A stretch of DNA of 64,000 nt from Marinomonas fungiae (GCF_001418205.1 NZ_LIQF01000001.1:278863-342862); one strand, 5' to 3'. Positions 7,931-17,177 are shown, counted from the first letter of the stretch. A program made the numbers and translations. The notes: generated by a model from the letters alone, not told the origin.

Positions 7931-10759
7931 ATGTACCAAATTGGACAACGTTGGAGCAGCCGAAACGAACCTGACTTAGGGATCGGCATCATTATTGAAT
8001 TACAACCTAAATCTTTTGTCTTATATTTTTCCGATGCAGAAAATGAGCGTAACTATGCGGTTTCACAGACCAGTTTAGTACGTCGTACCTTAACTCCAGG
8101 CGATCAATTGATTTTTGATGGGGAAGCACACACGGTTGAAGCAGTTCGAGAATTTGACTCTCTGATGGAATACAAAATCGGCGACGAGTGGGTCGACGAA
8201 TCCGAAATTCAATTCCCGCGTAACGACAAGAATGAGTTGGATTCTATTTTGGCGTTGTCCCCTGCCCGCCGCATGTGGTTTGACCTACGCCGTAAGACCC
8301 TAGAACACCAAGCAGCTCATTCAGCAAGCCCTGTACGTGGCTTGATGGGATTAAAAGCTGAGTTGTTACCGCACCAAATTTATTTGGCCCATGATATTGC
8401 TAACCGCCCAGCGGCTCGTGCCTTGCTGTGTGATGAAGTAGGTATGGGTAAAACGTTGGAAGCTGGTTTGATCCTGCACCACCGTGTGCTCAATGGTTTA
8501 TCTGAGCGCGCTTTAATTTTGACGCCAACCAACCTTCAACACCAATGGTTGGTAGAAATGCTACGCCGCTTTAACCAACCGTTTACGCTGATTAATGAAA
8601 GCGTATACGAAGACTACATGGATGGGGACGACAACCCATTTGAAGGTCAGGCATTTGTGATTGCGCCAATCGACTTTGTCTCAACCAATGGCAAAGTGGC
8701 AAAACACATGCTGTCTGCCGAATGGGATATGGTAATCGTTGACGAAGCCCATCACTTGGCTTGGGATCCTGACACCCCTAGCATTGCTTACCAGCTAGTT
8801 GAGCAACTGGCACTAACCTCTGAGTCACTATTGCTCTTGAGTGCAACACCAGAGCAAACAGGTGAGCGCGAGCACTTCTCCCGCCTACAACTGTTGGATC
8901 GCGAGCACTACCATAGCTTCGAGGTATACCAAGCCCAGCAAAATGAGTTCAAACGCGCTGCCGAACTTGCCGAGCAAATCCTACCATTTACTGAAGCTGA
9001 CGCAGACCTTAGTCTACCGGATTGGAATGATATCTTTGCCGATTACTTCCACGAAGTTCAGTCGAAAGACTGGTTTGCCGACCTAGTTTCCGGTCATCAA
9101 GAGAAGTTAATCAGTGCAGCCCAAGACGCAGTCAATTGGCTAATTGACCGTCATGGTACTGGCCGTGAAATGTTCCGTAACACTCGCGCAGCGATCGGAG
9201 GCTTCCCTGAGCGTAATCTAAACGCTTACCCATTGATGAATAACGAGGCCTTCGCCAGTGCAGAGCGCCATGTTTTGCCAGAATATGAAGTTGACCACGG
9301 TTTTTGGGAAGCTGACCCACGCTGGCATTGGCTAAAAGAGTTCTTAGGCGATCAAAAAGCGAAAACCAAAGTGTTAGTCATCTGTCATACCGCAGATATG
9401 GCGCGTTGGTTAAATGATCAACTGACGTTTGCTGGTTTCCAAAGTGCGGATTTCCATGAACAGATGCCACTCATTCACCGTGACCGTGCTGCGGCTTACT
9501 TTGCTGACCCTGAAGGTGCGCAGGTATTGGTATGCTCTGAGATCGGTAGTGAAGGTCGCAACTTCCAGTTCAGCCATAATTTGGTGATGTATGATCTACC
9601 TGAACACCCTGACCTACTAGAACAACGTATTGGTCGTCTAGACCGTCTTGGTCAAACCAGCACGGTTCAAATTCATGTACCTTACCTAGAAGGTAGTGTG
9701 CAAGAGCGCTTGTATCAGTGGTATCACAACGCATTGAATGCCTTCAACCGTACCACAGGCTCTGGCGACAAAGTGAACAATGCTTTCCGAGAACAATTAC
9801 AAGCCTTTTTATTCGGCAATGACGATGACAAAGCATTACTGGAAGAAGCTTACATTTACCATGAAGCGCTTCTAAAACAGATGGAGGAAGGCCGTAACCG
9901 TCTTTTAGAAATGTCTTCTTGTCGTCCAACGGTTGCCAAAACATTGATCGATCAAATCAATGCGCAAGCTACCCATGGTCTGCACGATTACATTGAGCAA
10001 GTCACTCATGCCTTTAACATCTACGCAGATTGCGTTAACGACGTACCAGAACAAGGCGCATGGTTTATTCGCCCATCTACCGACATGATGCTGGAAGCCC
10101 TACCTGGTATCGAAGAGGAAGGCAAAATGCTGATGCTCGACCGCCGTCAAGCTAGCCAACGTGAAGACGTTGCTTTTGCCACATGGGAACACCCATTGAT
10201 CACCATGTTGATGGATGAAGTACAAGGCTTCGATTCCGGTAAGCTAACGTCTGCGATTCTGCCGATTGCCGCGTTGCCAGAAGGCACGGTATTAGTGGAA
10301 AGTATGTTTGTCATTGAAGCCACTGGGCACCCGCGCTTGAAGCTGGCGCAAACGTTACCTTTGACGCCTATTTGGCAATTATCAGATGCCAACGGCAAAT
10401 TCCTACACGGTCAATTTACCGCTGACAAATGGGCTGAAAAATTGAAAGGCGTACCCAACCGCGTAGCAGAACAATGGGTGGCCGCATTGCGCTCTCAGCT
10501 ATTGGATATTCTGCAAGGTCATCAACTGAAAGCTCAAGACCAAGCGCGCCCGACGGTGCATGCGGCAAAAGAAGCTTACCAGCGCAAATGGCAAGCTGAG
10601 ATTGAGCGATTACGTGAATTACAACAGCAGAACCCAGCAATTCGCGATGAGCACATTGCCGAATACGAGAACTATCTAAATGAAGGTCTCGTACGTATTG
10701 ATGAGCATCAAATTCGCTTGGATGCAATTCGTATCATTTTGACGACGAAGCCTGAGTAA
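7931..10759 (+). CDS. rapA: RNA polymerase-associated Swi2/Snf2 ATPase RapA
   Basis: The 942-residue protein compares with 968 in E. coli. N-terminal Tudor-like domains (about 1-110) precede the Swi2/Snf2 motor. Walker A is DEVGMGKT (168-175), the Walker B box is DEAHH from D271, and LLLLSATPEQ and EQRIGRLDRLGQ mark the later helicase motifs. RapA binds RNA polymerase and promotes recycling after termination using ATP. The rluA gene follows after 9 bases, a neighbourhood also found in E. coli. Confidence 0.97.
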   Translation: MYQIGQRWSSRNEPDLGIGIIIELQPKSFVLYFSDAENERNYAVSQTSLVRRTLTPGDQLIFDGEAHTVEAVREFDSLMEYKIGDEWVDESEIQFPRNDKNELDSILALSPARRMWFDLRRKTLEHQAAHSASPVRGLMGLKAELLPHQIYLAHDIANRPAARALLCDEVGMGKTLEAGLILHHRVLNGLSERALILTPTNLQHQWLVEMLRRFNQPFTLINESVYEDYMDGDDNPFEGQAFVIAPIDFVSTNGKVAKHMLSAEWDMVIVDEAHHLAWDPDTPSIAYQLVEQLALTSESLLLLSATPEQTGEREHFSRLQLLDREHYHSFEVYQAQQNEFKRAAELAEQILPFTEADADLSLPDWNDIFADYFHEVQSKDWFADLVSGHQEKLISAAQDAVNWLIDRHGTGREMFRNTRAAIGGFPERNLNAYPLMNNEAFASAERHVLPEYEVDHGFWEADPRWHWLKEFLGDQKAKTKVLVICHTADMARWLNDQLTFAGFQSADFHEQMPLIHRDRAAAYFADPEGAQVLVCSEIGSEGRNFQFSHNLVMYDLPEHPDLLEQRIGRLDRLGQTSTVQIHVPYLEGSVQERLYQWYHNALNAFNRTTGSGDKVNNAFREQLQAFLFGNDDDKALLEEAYIYHEALLKQMEEGRNRLLEMSSCRPTVAKTLIDQINAQATHGLHDYIEQVTHAFNIYADCVNDVPEQGAWFIRPSTDMMLEALPGIEEEGKMLMLDRRQASQREDVAFATWEHPLITMLMDEVQGFDSGKLTSAILPIAALPEGTVLVESMFVIEATGHPRLKLAQTLPLTPIWQLSDANGKFLHGQFTADKWAEKLKGVPNRVAEQWVAALRSQLLDILQGHQLKAQDQARPTVHAAKEAYQRKWQAEIERLRELQQQNPAIRDEHIAEYENYLNEGLVRIDEHQIRLDAIRIILTTKPE

Positions 10760-10768
10760 TTTGCACCA

Positions 10769-11386
10769 GTGTTAGACATTCTTTATGAAGACCAATGGCT
10801 GGTTGTGGTCGACAAACCAGCCAAGTGTTTATCTGTGCCGGGACGCGGTGCAGATAAACACGATTCGATTGTAGCGCGAGCTGAGCAGATGTTCGGAGAA
10901 GCCCATGCCATTCATCGATTGGATTACGCCACCTCGGGTCTTATATTGATCGCCAAAGACCTAGAATGCCAGAAACGTATGTATGCGCAGTTCCGTGAGC
11001 GCCATGTGCAAAAGGAATACCGCGCTATCATTCGAGGAGAAATCAAGGGGCAATGGGGGGAAGTTCGCAAACCATTGCGCTGTGATTGGGAGCGCCGACC
11101 AAGGCAAATGATTTGCACAGAATGGGGCAAAGACGCGATCACCCAATGGACACCATTGAGTTTTGAAGACGGTCATACCCGAGTCAGCTTAAAACCCATT
11201 ACTGGTCGATCGCATCAGCTGCGTGTTCACATGCAGAGTTTGGGACATCCAATTTTAGGGGATGAGTTCTATGACTTTGAACCTACTACGGAAGAAAATA
11301 GACTACTACTGCATGCTTATCGCGTAGAGTTTTATCACCCCTTTACTAATGCCTGGGTAAAGTTTGTCGCGCCCTGTCCTTTTTAA
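10769..11386 (+). CDS. rluA: Dual-specificity pseudouridine synthase RluA (23S rRNA/tRNA)
   Basis: The 205-residue protein starts with GTG (MLDILYEDQWLVVVDKP). HRLDYATSGL holds the catalytic Asp at residue 52, and LKPITGRSHQLRVHM and LGHPILGD are family signatures. Sequence along the whole length resembles E. coli RluA, which modifies U746 of 23S rRNA and U32 of several tRNAs. Placement directly after rapA supports RluA over the RluC/D types, which carry an S4 domain absent here. Confidence 0.88.
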   Translation: MLDILYEDQWLVVVDKPAKCLSVPGRGADKHDSIVARAEQMFGEAHAIHRLDYATSGLILIAKDLECQKRMYAQFRERHVQKEYRAIIRGEIKGQWGEVRKPLRCDWERRPRQMICTEWGKDAITQWTPLSFEDGHTRVSLKPITGRSHQLRVHMQSLGHPILGDEFYDFEPTTEENRLLLHAYRVEFYHPFTNAWVKFVAPCPF

Positions 11387-11451
11387 CAAAGCGTTAGGTC
11401 GCACTCGGCAGCCTAACAGACCTCCTTATAGCCTTTCATAAAGACGGCTGT

Positions 11452-11751
11452 CTAAGACTTTTTTAGCGTATCAAAAAAGCTATCTAAGTGTGCATCGCTG
11501 GAAAGGCCATTAAGGTTTGCCTGCTCTCCTTGTCGTGATTGGGCTGCGAATGCAACGCACTGCTTGCAAATACAAGCCTTACCTTGTGCAACGGAAGGAA
11601 TTTTTGATAGCAATACCTTATCAATAACAATATCAGGCTGATGACACCAGCAGGTCGATGGATCTTGACCTAGGGTTACCGCACATTGATTATTCTCGCC
11701 ACAGAGTGGACAACGCGTTGAATCGATCGAGCTCATAATTTCGGCACTCAT
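11452..11751 (-). CDS. Cysteine-rich CWC family protein
   Basis: This 99-residue protein has the pattern CPLCGENNQC then CWC, and later ACICKQC, typical of the cysteine-rich CWC family, probably a small zinc-binding fold. Function is unknown. The start could also be the internal ATG at 11736 (MSSIDSTRCP); neither start has a clear ribosome binding site. Both neighbours are separated by non-coding gaps, so it appears to be a single-gene unit. Confidence 0.75.
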   Translation of the reverse strand: MSAEIMSSIDSTRCPLCGENNQCAVTLGQDPSTCWCHQPDIVIDKVLLSKIPSVAQGKACICKQCVAFAAQSRQGEQANLNGLSSDAHLDSFFDTLKKS

Positions 11752-11920
11752 ACCAGTTTGTCATAAATACTGTATCGAGCAAAACCGACATTTATTTAGG
11801 GCTATCAGTCATGAATTTGCAATAAAGTCATTTACTTGGGGCGATTGGCTTACAAACTATAACGCCCTCTAATCAAGGTCGAGATTACAGTATTTTGGCG
11901 CAGGACGATTAAGCAGCAAA

Positions 11921-11946
11921 AAGGCCGCATCTTAAAATGCGGCCTT
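11921..11946 (-). terminator. Intrinsic terminator of the DUF2959 gene
   Basis: AAGGCCGCAT (11921-11930) pairs with ATGCGGCCTT (11937-11946) around a 6-base loop. Read on the minus strand, five T residues close and follow the stem. It lies 17 bases beyond the stop codon at 11963. Confidence 0.88.
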
Positions 11947-11962
11947 TCTCGATTCCTTGTAA

Positions 11963-12610
11963 CTATTTCTTTAGGGTTGCAATAAACGCATTCGACTCAT
12001 CTATGGCTTTACTCATATCCTTGATAAGACCAGAGATATCCGTTTTTAAATTGGCAAACTCACCTTTAATTGCGCTCACTGCTGCGGCGTTCAAGTTATG
12101 TTTTAAATACAACACATTGTCATTCAATGTAGCGAGTACCGGCGCCATCTTCGCTTCGGCTTGATGCATACTACGTAGCATCTGATTGAACTGACGCTTG
12201 GTATCATTCAATTTTGCCTCACTAACACGACGCATTTTCGCATTGCTGTATTGATCAAGCTCCTCTTCCCATTCATCAAACAAGTCTTCCGCTACTTGTT
12301 CCACATCATCAATACGTTTTGATACGCGTTCAGCAGCACTTTTACTGCTTTCATAGTCATCGTTCAAGTCGTCGTAGACGTCTTCTAAATCTCCGCCCTC
12401 AAAATCGGTTAGCATGACTAGTCGCTGATAAGCATCTTGAAACTCTTCTTGACTGTCTTTTTGGCTATCGCGAACATTTTCGACTCGATCCACCAAGATA
12501 TCACGCTTATCAAGCCCTATCTTTTCCATTGCGCCATAGTAGGCAGTTTGACACCCCGCTAGAGACATCAGCAAAAGTGCGCCAGCAGCTTTGATGGCCA
12601 GAGATTTCAT
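11963..12610 (-). CDS. DUF2959 family lipoprotein
   Basis: The protein has 215 residues. A lipoprotein signal ends in LMSLAGC (Cys20), so it should be lipid-anchored in the envelope. The following MEKIGLDKRDILVDRVENVRDSQ stretch is the hallmark of DUF2959, and the rest is a long acidic coiled coil (about 45-215) with no catalytic motif. Function is unknown; a coiled-coil envelope scaffold is possible. AAAGGAAG lies just before the ATG. It has its own terminator (11921-11946). Confidence 0.85.
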   Translation of the reverse strand: MKSLAIKAAGALLLMSLAGCQTAYYGAMEKIGLDKRDILVDRVENVRDSQKDSQEEFQDAYQRLVMLTDFEGGDLEDVYDDLNDDYESSKSAAERVSKRIDDVEQVAEDLFDEWEEELDQYSNAKMRRVSEAKLNDTKRQFNQMLRSMHQAEAKMAPVLATLNDNVLYLKHNLNAAAVSAIKGEFANLKTDISGLIKDMSKAIDESNAFIATLKK

Positions 12611-12720
12611 ATTGACTTCCTTTGAATTGGTTTAATGTGACATAGGCAATATTTTTGCGGCTGTTGCATGGGATTACAACCTTATGGCGAAACTTACTTA
12701 GAAAAATCGCACATAGCATA

Positions 12721-12754
12721 AAAAGCCCCACTTAATTCCTTAAGCAGGGCTTTT
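12721..12754. terminator. Bidirectional terminator after the small coiled-coil gene
   Basis: AAAAGCCC (12721-12728) pairs with GGGCTTTT (12747-12754). An inner CTTAA/TTAAG step with a TTCC loop extends the stem past a 2x2 mismatch. T-runs exist on both strands. It lies 15 bases beyond the stop at 12769. Confidence 0.8.
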
Positions 12755-12768
12755 AAAGTTGTACAAGG

Positions 12769-13008
12769 CTACTGCATCACTTGCGCAAACCAATCTTCTA
12801 ACTTGGCTCGTTCTGACGTTTGCTTTTGAATCTGGCTTAGCTGCTGAATACTTCGCTCCAATTCCCCATCCAGTTTTTCAAGCTGGTTGAGGTTATCGTC
12901 TAACAATGTCAGCGCTTCCTCTAGCAACATCTGATCAGACATTACAAATGGCCTCTTTTGCAGCTCCATCATACCTTGCTTAGAGGTTAAAAGTTTTGAG
13001 CTTTTCAT
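12769..13008 (-). CDS. Small coiled-coil protein, unknown family
   Basis: The 79-residue protein is not recognised. Residues 24-66 form a strongly predicted amphipathic coiled coil (LLEEALTLLDDNLNQLEKLD and on), with no membrane segment or signal. A strong ribosome binding site (GGGAGGG about 8 bases upstream) supports translation from the ATG at 13008. A good terminator follows. The neighbour on one side is the DUF2959 lipoprotein and on the other a divergent NYN nuclease; neither suggests a function. Confidence 0.65.
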   Translation of the reverse strand: MKSSKLLTSKQGMMELQKRPFVMSDQMLLEEALTLLDDNLNQLEKLDGELERSIQQLSQIQKQTSERAKLEDWFAQVMQ

Positions 13009-13208
13009 GGCGCATCCCTCCCACTGGCAGTCAAATAAGCTTAGCAGGCATTTTTTAATTGTGTTAATTCGTAAAATGCATTCAGGAGCGCCCTTGCTCT
13101 AAGTCAATTCCCCTTTTCAGTGAAACAATTTATAAATCAATGTTATACCTGACGTCAGCGGAGAAACCCGTTATGCTGATTTATTTTCCGCCATCGAATG
13201 AGTCCAAC

Positions 13209-13691
13209 ATGCAGAAAGTAGCCATCTTCGTTGATGTTCAAAATGTTTACTACACGACACGACAAGCTTTTCAGCGTCATTTTGACTATCAGGCTTTTTG
13301 GCAACACGCGACGGGACAACGCCAGCTCGTTAAAGCATTTGCCTACGCCATTGACCGTGGTGACGCAAAACAAAGAGCTTTTCAGAAAATCCTACAAAAT
13401 ATTGGTTTTGAAGTGAAAACTAAACCTTTTATACAGCGTTCCGACGGATCCGCTAAAGGCGATTGGGACGTTGGCATTACTCTTGATGTCATAGAATACG
13501 CACAAGATGTAGATGTCGTGGTGCTGGTATCAGGGGACGGCGATTTTGATTTATTAGTCCATAAGGTTCGCGAACGGTTTGGAAAAACCGTTGAGGTGTA
13601 TGGTGTATCGACCCTAAGCGCCACGTCACTGATTCAAGCCGCAAGTCGATTCATTGAGATCGACGCTCCATTTTTATTATCTAAAAAGTGA
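13209..13691 (+). CDS. NYN domain (LabA/DUF88-like) putative RNase
   Basis: The protein has 160 residues from the ATG at 13209 (MQKVAIFVDVQNVYY). The PIN-like NYN fold shows its conserved acidic residues in IFVDVQN, KGDWDVGITLDVIEYA and LVSGDGDFDLLV, which would bind Mg for RNA cleavage. LabA/DUF88 proteins are NYN relatives with mostly unknown RNA targets. The frame is open upstream to 13140, but that part is not family-like. The upstream 200 bases separate it from a divergent gene, so it likely has its own promoter. Confidence 0.85.
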   Translation: MQKVAIFVDVQNVYYTTRQAFQRHFDYQAFWQHATGQRQLVKAFAYAIDRGDAKQRAFQKILQNIGFEVKTKPFIQRSDGSAKGDWDVGITLDVIEYAQDVDVVVLVSGDGDFDLLVHKVRERFGKTVEVYGVSTLSATSLIQAASRFIEIDAPFLLSKK

Positions 13692-13815
13692 AATGTTGAC
13701 CACTCTTTCAGAATATTAGAATTGCATAATACTTTGTAATGTGATCAATTTGTAACGTTAACTAGTTAATATTGTGGCAGTTTTTATTTCTGAGAATAAT
13801 AAAAAAGGATGTGTA

Positions 13816-14133
13816 GTGAAGGTCGAGAACATTTTTAACAATTTAGCGTTCAATTCATCCAAAGAGCAATTTGAAGACTTGGTTAAGGCTGATGGCGTCC
13901 GTATTGAGAGGATCGTTTCTCCTGCAAACTGCGAGCTCAGCAGCGAATGGTATAACCAGTCCGAAAATGAATGGGTGACGGTGCTACAAGGGTATGGGGT
14001 GCTTGCTTTTGAAGACGCTCGGATTATCAAGCTGGAGGCTGGTGATCACCTGTTAATTAAAGCTCATGAAAAGCATCGAGTGATCAAAACGTCAGCCGAG
14101 CAAGCGACGATATGGATAGCGGTTTTCTTTTAA
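13816..14133 (+). CDS. Cupin domain protein
   Basis: The protein has 105 residues from a GTG at 13816 with AAGGAT upstream; an earlier GTG at 13774 lacks a binding site. The small beta-barrel pattern is visible in EWVTVLQGYGVLAFEDARIIKLEAGDHLLIKAHEKHRVIKT. Of the cupin metal motifs, H in DHLLIKAHEKHRV is present, while the first motif has EW.TVLQG instead of two His, so metal binding is uncertain. Known relatives include sugar-binding and dioxygenase-like proteins. Function cannot be assigned. Confidence 0.75.
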   Translation: MKVENIFNNLAFNSSKEQFEDLVKADGVRIERIVSPANCELSSEWYNQSENEWVTVLQGYGVLAFEDARIIKLEAGDHLLIKAHEKHRVIKTSAEQATIWIAVFF

Positions 14134-14143
14134 AGTCGTACTA

Positions 14144-14413
14144 TTACACTTTTATATCAATCAAGGTGCCAATCATATCGTCTGCGGCACCAATCACTTT
14201 AGCATTCGCTTTGGCGTTTAATTCACTGACATTGGCATTTATCAAGCCATCTTGAATATCCGCCTGGGGATTAGCGACGTTGCCCGTATCTGAAACACTC
14301 TGTAAAGCAGTACTGGCGTCTGCGACCTGAGCGCTGGCTTGTTGCAAACTATCTTGACTGCGCTGAAGGCCTAATTGGCCATAATAAGTACCACCACTGT
14401 TGGAAATTTGCAT
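14144..14413 (-). CDS. Small flagellar-rod-like protein, unknown function
   Basis: The 89-residue protein is Gln, Ser and Ala rich. The C-terminal segment NAKANAKVIGAADDMIGTLIDIKV resembles the conserved C-terminal helix of flagellar rod, hook and related axial proteins. Many gammaproteobacteria encode such 80-90 residue stand-alone proteins without a known role. There is no signal peptide. No flagellar genes are nearby. It is convergent with the cupin gene and sits downstream of the histone-deacetylase-like gene on the opposite strand. Confidence 0.6.
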   Translation of the reverse strand: MQISNSGGTYYGQLGLQRSQDSLQQASAQVADASTALQSVSDTGNVANPQADIQDGLINANVSELNAKANAKVIGAADDMIGTLIDIKV

Positions 14414-14503
14414 AACCTTGTACCTGAATAGGTTGAATCAATAAGCCAATATTAGTCTTCATTGAGAACTTGTCTACGATCTTTGCAATCTAGATACAAT
14501 TTA

Positions 14504-15424
14504 CTACTTAGCGTTATGGGTTTGCCAGACTTGACTCGCAGCGAGATGGAGCAAACCATGTCGAGCCGCGATTTTGTGGTGATCATGGTCGTATCCGCCA
14601 CCAATGACGCAGGCAATGGGAACCGCTGCCGACATGACCAAATCAATGACATAACGATCCCTAGCAAATATGCCCTCATCGGTTAATTGGACATGACCTA
14701 ATCGATCATCTTTATGAACATCAGCGCCAGCGTCATAGAGCACAAAGTCAGGCTGATATTGTTGCAGTAAACAAGGTAGATGCGCTTGTAGCAAGGCTAA
14801 ATAATCCGCGTCATTACAGCCTTTATTCACTGAGATATTAACACCGCCAGACTGTTTCACCATGGGGTAGTTGTCGTCACAGTGGAATGATACGGGGATT
14901 ACATTAGGGTCCTGCTCAAAGAACGCAATGGTACCATCACCTTGATGTACATCGCAGTCAATGATCAATACTTTGCTAGCCTTCCCTGTATCAACCAAGC
15001 TCCTAGCAGCTACCGCTAAATCATTAAAAATGCAAAAACCCGATCCTCGCCCCGGAAAAGCATGATGTGTACCTCCAGCAAGATGACAGGCTAAACCATG
15101 CTCCAAGGCTAATTCTGTGGTGAGCAAGGTACCTGACACAGCCCGCAAGGTTCGCTCAACCAACCACTCACTCCAGGGCAAACCGATGTCTTTTTCTTCT
15201 GCCTGAGTCAGCTGCCCACGAATAAAGCGCTGAACATACTCTGGGTCATGGGCTTGCATTAGCGTTTTAAGCGATAAGGGGCCTGGCTCATAGCAATTAT
15301 CATGATCCATTAAACCTTGAGCACGTAAATGTTCTGCCAACAGACGAAATTTAGCCATTGGAAAACGATGGCGCTGAGGAAATGGAATGCTGTAATGGGG
15401 GTGAAAAACGAGAGGTAACTTCAA
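14504..15424 (-). CDS. Histone deacetylase superfamily (AcuC-like) amidohydrolase
   Basis: The 306-residue zinc deacetylase keeps its active site: the charge-relay pair H120-H121 in GTHHAF, zinc ligands D158 and H160 in DCDVHQGDG and D235 in GADVHKDD, and the catalytic Tyr in GGGYDH (about Y278). Bacterial relatives act on small acetylated amides, polyamines or protein lysines. The substrate here is unknown. It lies 42 bases downstream of the Hpt/HD-GYP gene on the same strand and may share its transcript. Confidence 0.9.
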   Translation of the reverse strand: MKLPLVFHPHYSIPFPQRHRFPMAKFRLLAEHLRAQGLMDHDNCYEPGPLSLKTLMQAHDPEYVQRFIRGQLTQAEEKDIGLPWSEWLVERTLRAVSGTLLTTELALEHGLACHLAGGTHHAFPGRGSGFCIFNDLAVAARSLVDTGKASKVLIIDCDVHQGDGTIAFFEQDPNVIPVSFHCDDNYPMVKQSGGVNISVNKGCNDADYLALLQAHLPCLLQQYQPDFVLYDAGADVHKDDRLGHVQLTDEGIFARDRYVIDLVMSAAVPIACVIGGGYDHDHHKIAARHGLLHLAASQVWQTHNAK

Positions 15425-15466
15425 AATAACCGATCTTGCTTGCTAAAACGTGTCTCTACCTTAGCG

Positions 15467-16585
15467 TTAACGACGTTTGGCGACCAGTAGTTTTCGCACC
15501 GCTCGGTTAAACGCATCAACCAAATGTGGCGGAATGCCTTTGCCACTTTCTGCATTGACTTTTTGAATGGCACGCATGGCACTTTTTTTGTATTCATCAC
15601 CCGATTTGCCCCATACCACATCAATAAAGCGAACCGCCATAGATAACACAAAAGCGCCTTGGGGGATCATGCCACCAACAAGCCCCTCTGGGTAACCAGT
15701 GCCGTCAAAGCGCTCTTTGTAAGTAATCACCATTTCCGAAGCCTGATCCCAGCCCTCGTGTTTACTGAGCAATTGTGCTCCCACCATTGGATGGTTATGC
15801 TCAGCGCGCTGCTTAGCCTCTTCATCGTCTCCGCATTTTAAGATCATCGCCAAGCCCATATTATGCATGTAGGCTGCTGCAGCAAGTTGTGCTTTATCGA
15901 CGGGTTCAGAGCATTCTTGGTTAATTAATTGACTCAATTTCAAAATTCGTTCACCGCGCTCTGGTGAATAGCCCAACAATTTATTTAAGCGATAACTGAG
16001 CTGGCGAAAGTGGGAAATATCCTGTTGCTGAACATCATCGAACTCAACCTTGACCACTAGACTCTCAGACTCTTGTTTGGCCTTTTCTTCTTCAGCAGCG
16101 TCTTTATCGTTCATTTTCGCTAAAAAGCTTTCTGCAAGTTGAACGCGTGTTACGGCATCTTCCTCTGCATAGATTTGATCGAGATAGGCTTGTAAGAAGT
16201 TGAGTAATGCAGTGTCTGCTCCATGAAATTGGTGCAGCTGACGTAGTAAATGCAGGATTTTGTCCAACACTAAATTAATCAGCTCCCCCAATAGTGAATC
16301 GTAAGCAATGTAACCACCACGCATACCATCAACAATTTCTTCAAGACGGTGCAAGGCGTCGACTAGAGGATCAAGAAAACAAACCGAACAGTTGCCTTTC
16401 ATGCTATGTAAAGAGCGAAATAAGTTATCAAGCTTTTCATGGGTAAAGCCTGATGACTCTATATCATTAACGATCGCTTCGATTTCTTGCTGCGCCTCTA
16501 AATAACACTCAAGCAAGTCATCTTTGAGTTCTTTATCCAACGCGGAAAACTCTTTACAAGCAAACTGCCCCATACCTTCTTCCAA
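15467..16585 (-). CDS. Hpt domain protein with degenerate HD-GYP domain
   Basis: The protein has 372 residues. The N-terminal Hpt domain (about 15-135) carries the phospho-acceptor motif FRSLHSMKGN with H60. After a charged linker (about 155-180), an HD-GYP-type domain (about 190-365) keeps HNHPMVGAQLL and FDGTGYPEGL. The metal-binding HD pair is H241-N242 (AYMHNMG), and the usual HHE before the DGxGYP segment is YKE (289-291). It may therefore be inactive as a c-di-GMP phosphodiesterase or act as a binding platform. A phosphorelay input from a partner kinase is inferred from Hpt only; no kinase is nearby. Confidence 0.82.
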   Translation of the reverse strand: MEEGMGQFACKEFSALDKELKDDLLECYLEAQQEIEAIVNDIESSGFTHEKLDNLFRSLHSMKGNCSVCFLDPLVDALHRLEEIVDGMRGGYIAYDSLLGELINLVLDKILHLLRQLHQFHGADTALLNFLQAYLDQIYAEEDAVTRVQLAESFLAKMNDKDAAEEEKAKQESESLVVKVEFDDVQQQDISHFRQLSYRLNKLLGYSPERGERILKLSQLINQECSEPVDKAQLAAAAYMHNMGLAMILKCGDDEEAKQRAEHNHPMVGAQLLSKHEGWDQASEMVITYKERFDGTGYPEGLVGGMIPQGAFVLSMAVRFIDVVWGKSGDEYKKSAMRAIQKVNAESGKGIPPHLVDAFNRAVRKLLVAKRR

Positions 16586-16702
16586 TTACATTCCTAATAG
16601 GGTTATTCCTACAACATCGTCAATTGTAGAGCCTAACCTTGGCTTAATGAATAAAATCTATGTATCTTTCTGCAACATCCACAACATTAATAATGAGGAA
16701 AT

Positions 16703-17161
16703 ATGGCTGTTTGGTTAATGAAATCCGAGCCGGATGAGTTTTCAATTAACGATTTGAAACATCGCCAGCATGAAAACTGGGATGGTGTACGTAACTTTCA
16801 AGCACGAAATTTTATGCGTCAGATGATGCTTGGCGATACAGTTTTGTTTTATCACTCCAGCTGTAAAACGCCCGCGATTGTCGGTACCGCAACCGTTTCT
16901 AAAACAGCCCACCCTGATCCCAGCTGTTGGAATTCCGAAAGCAAATACTTTGATGAAAAGTCCACACCAGAAAAACCACGCTGGGATCAAATTGAGCTAA
17001 CCTTTGCAGGTAAGCTCAAGCGACCAATTACCTTGGCCGTTTTAAAAGCGATGCCCGAGTTAGATGGCTTTGCGCTGGTGCAAAAAGGTAGTCGTTTAAG
17101 TGTCATGCCAGTAGATGAACTTTACTGGCATGCCATTAAAGAAAAAATGCTGTTTGAATAG
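16703..17161 (+). CDS. EVE domain protein
   Basis: The 152-residue protein consists of one EVE domain, a PUA/YTH-like fold thought to bind modified nucleotides. Motifs include MAVWLMKSEPDEFS, WDGVRNFQARNFM, GDTVLFYHS and the IVGTA strand. Human THYN1 is a relative. GAGGAA precedes the ATG by about 6 bases. The gene is divergent from the Hpt/HD-GYP gene and convergent with the barrel gene; a short 6-bp inverted repeat (TAGTGC/GCACTA) spans the two stop codons. Confidence 0.9.
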   Translation: MAVWLMKSEPDEFSINDLKHRQHENWDGVRNFQARNFMRQMMLGDTVLFYHSSCKTPAIVGTATVSKTAHPDPSCWNSESKYFDEKSTPEKPRWDQIELTFAGKLKRPITLAVLKAMPELDGFALVQKGSRLSVMPVDELYWHAIKEKMLFE

Positions 17162-17177
17162 TGCAAGGGATTAGGCA

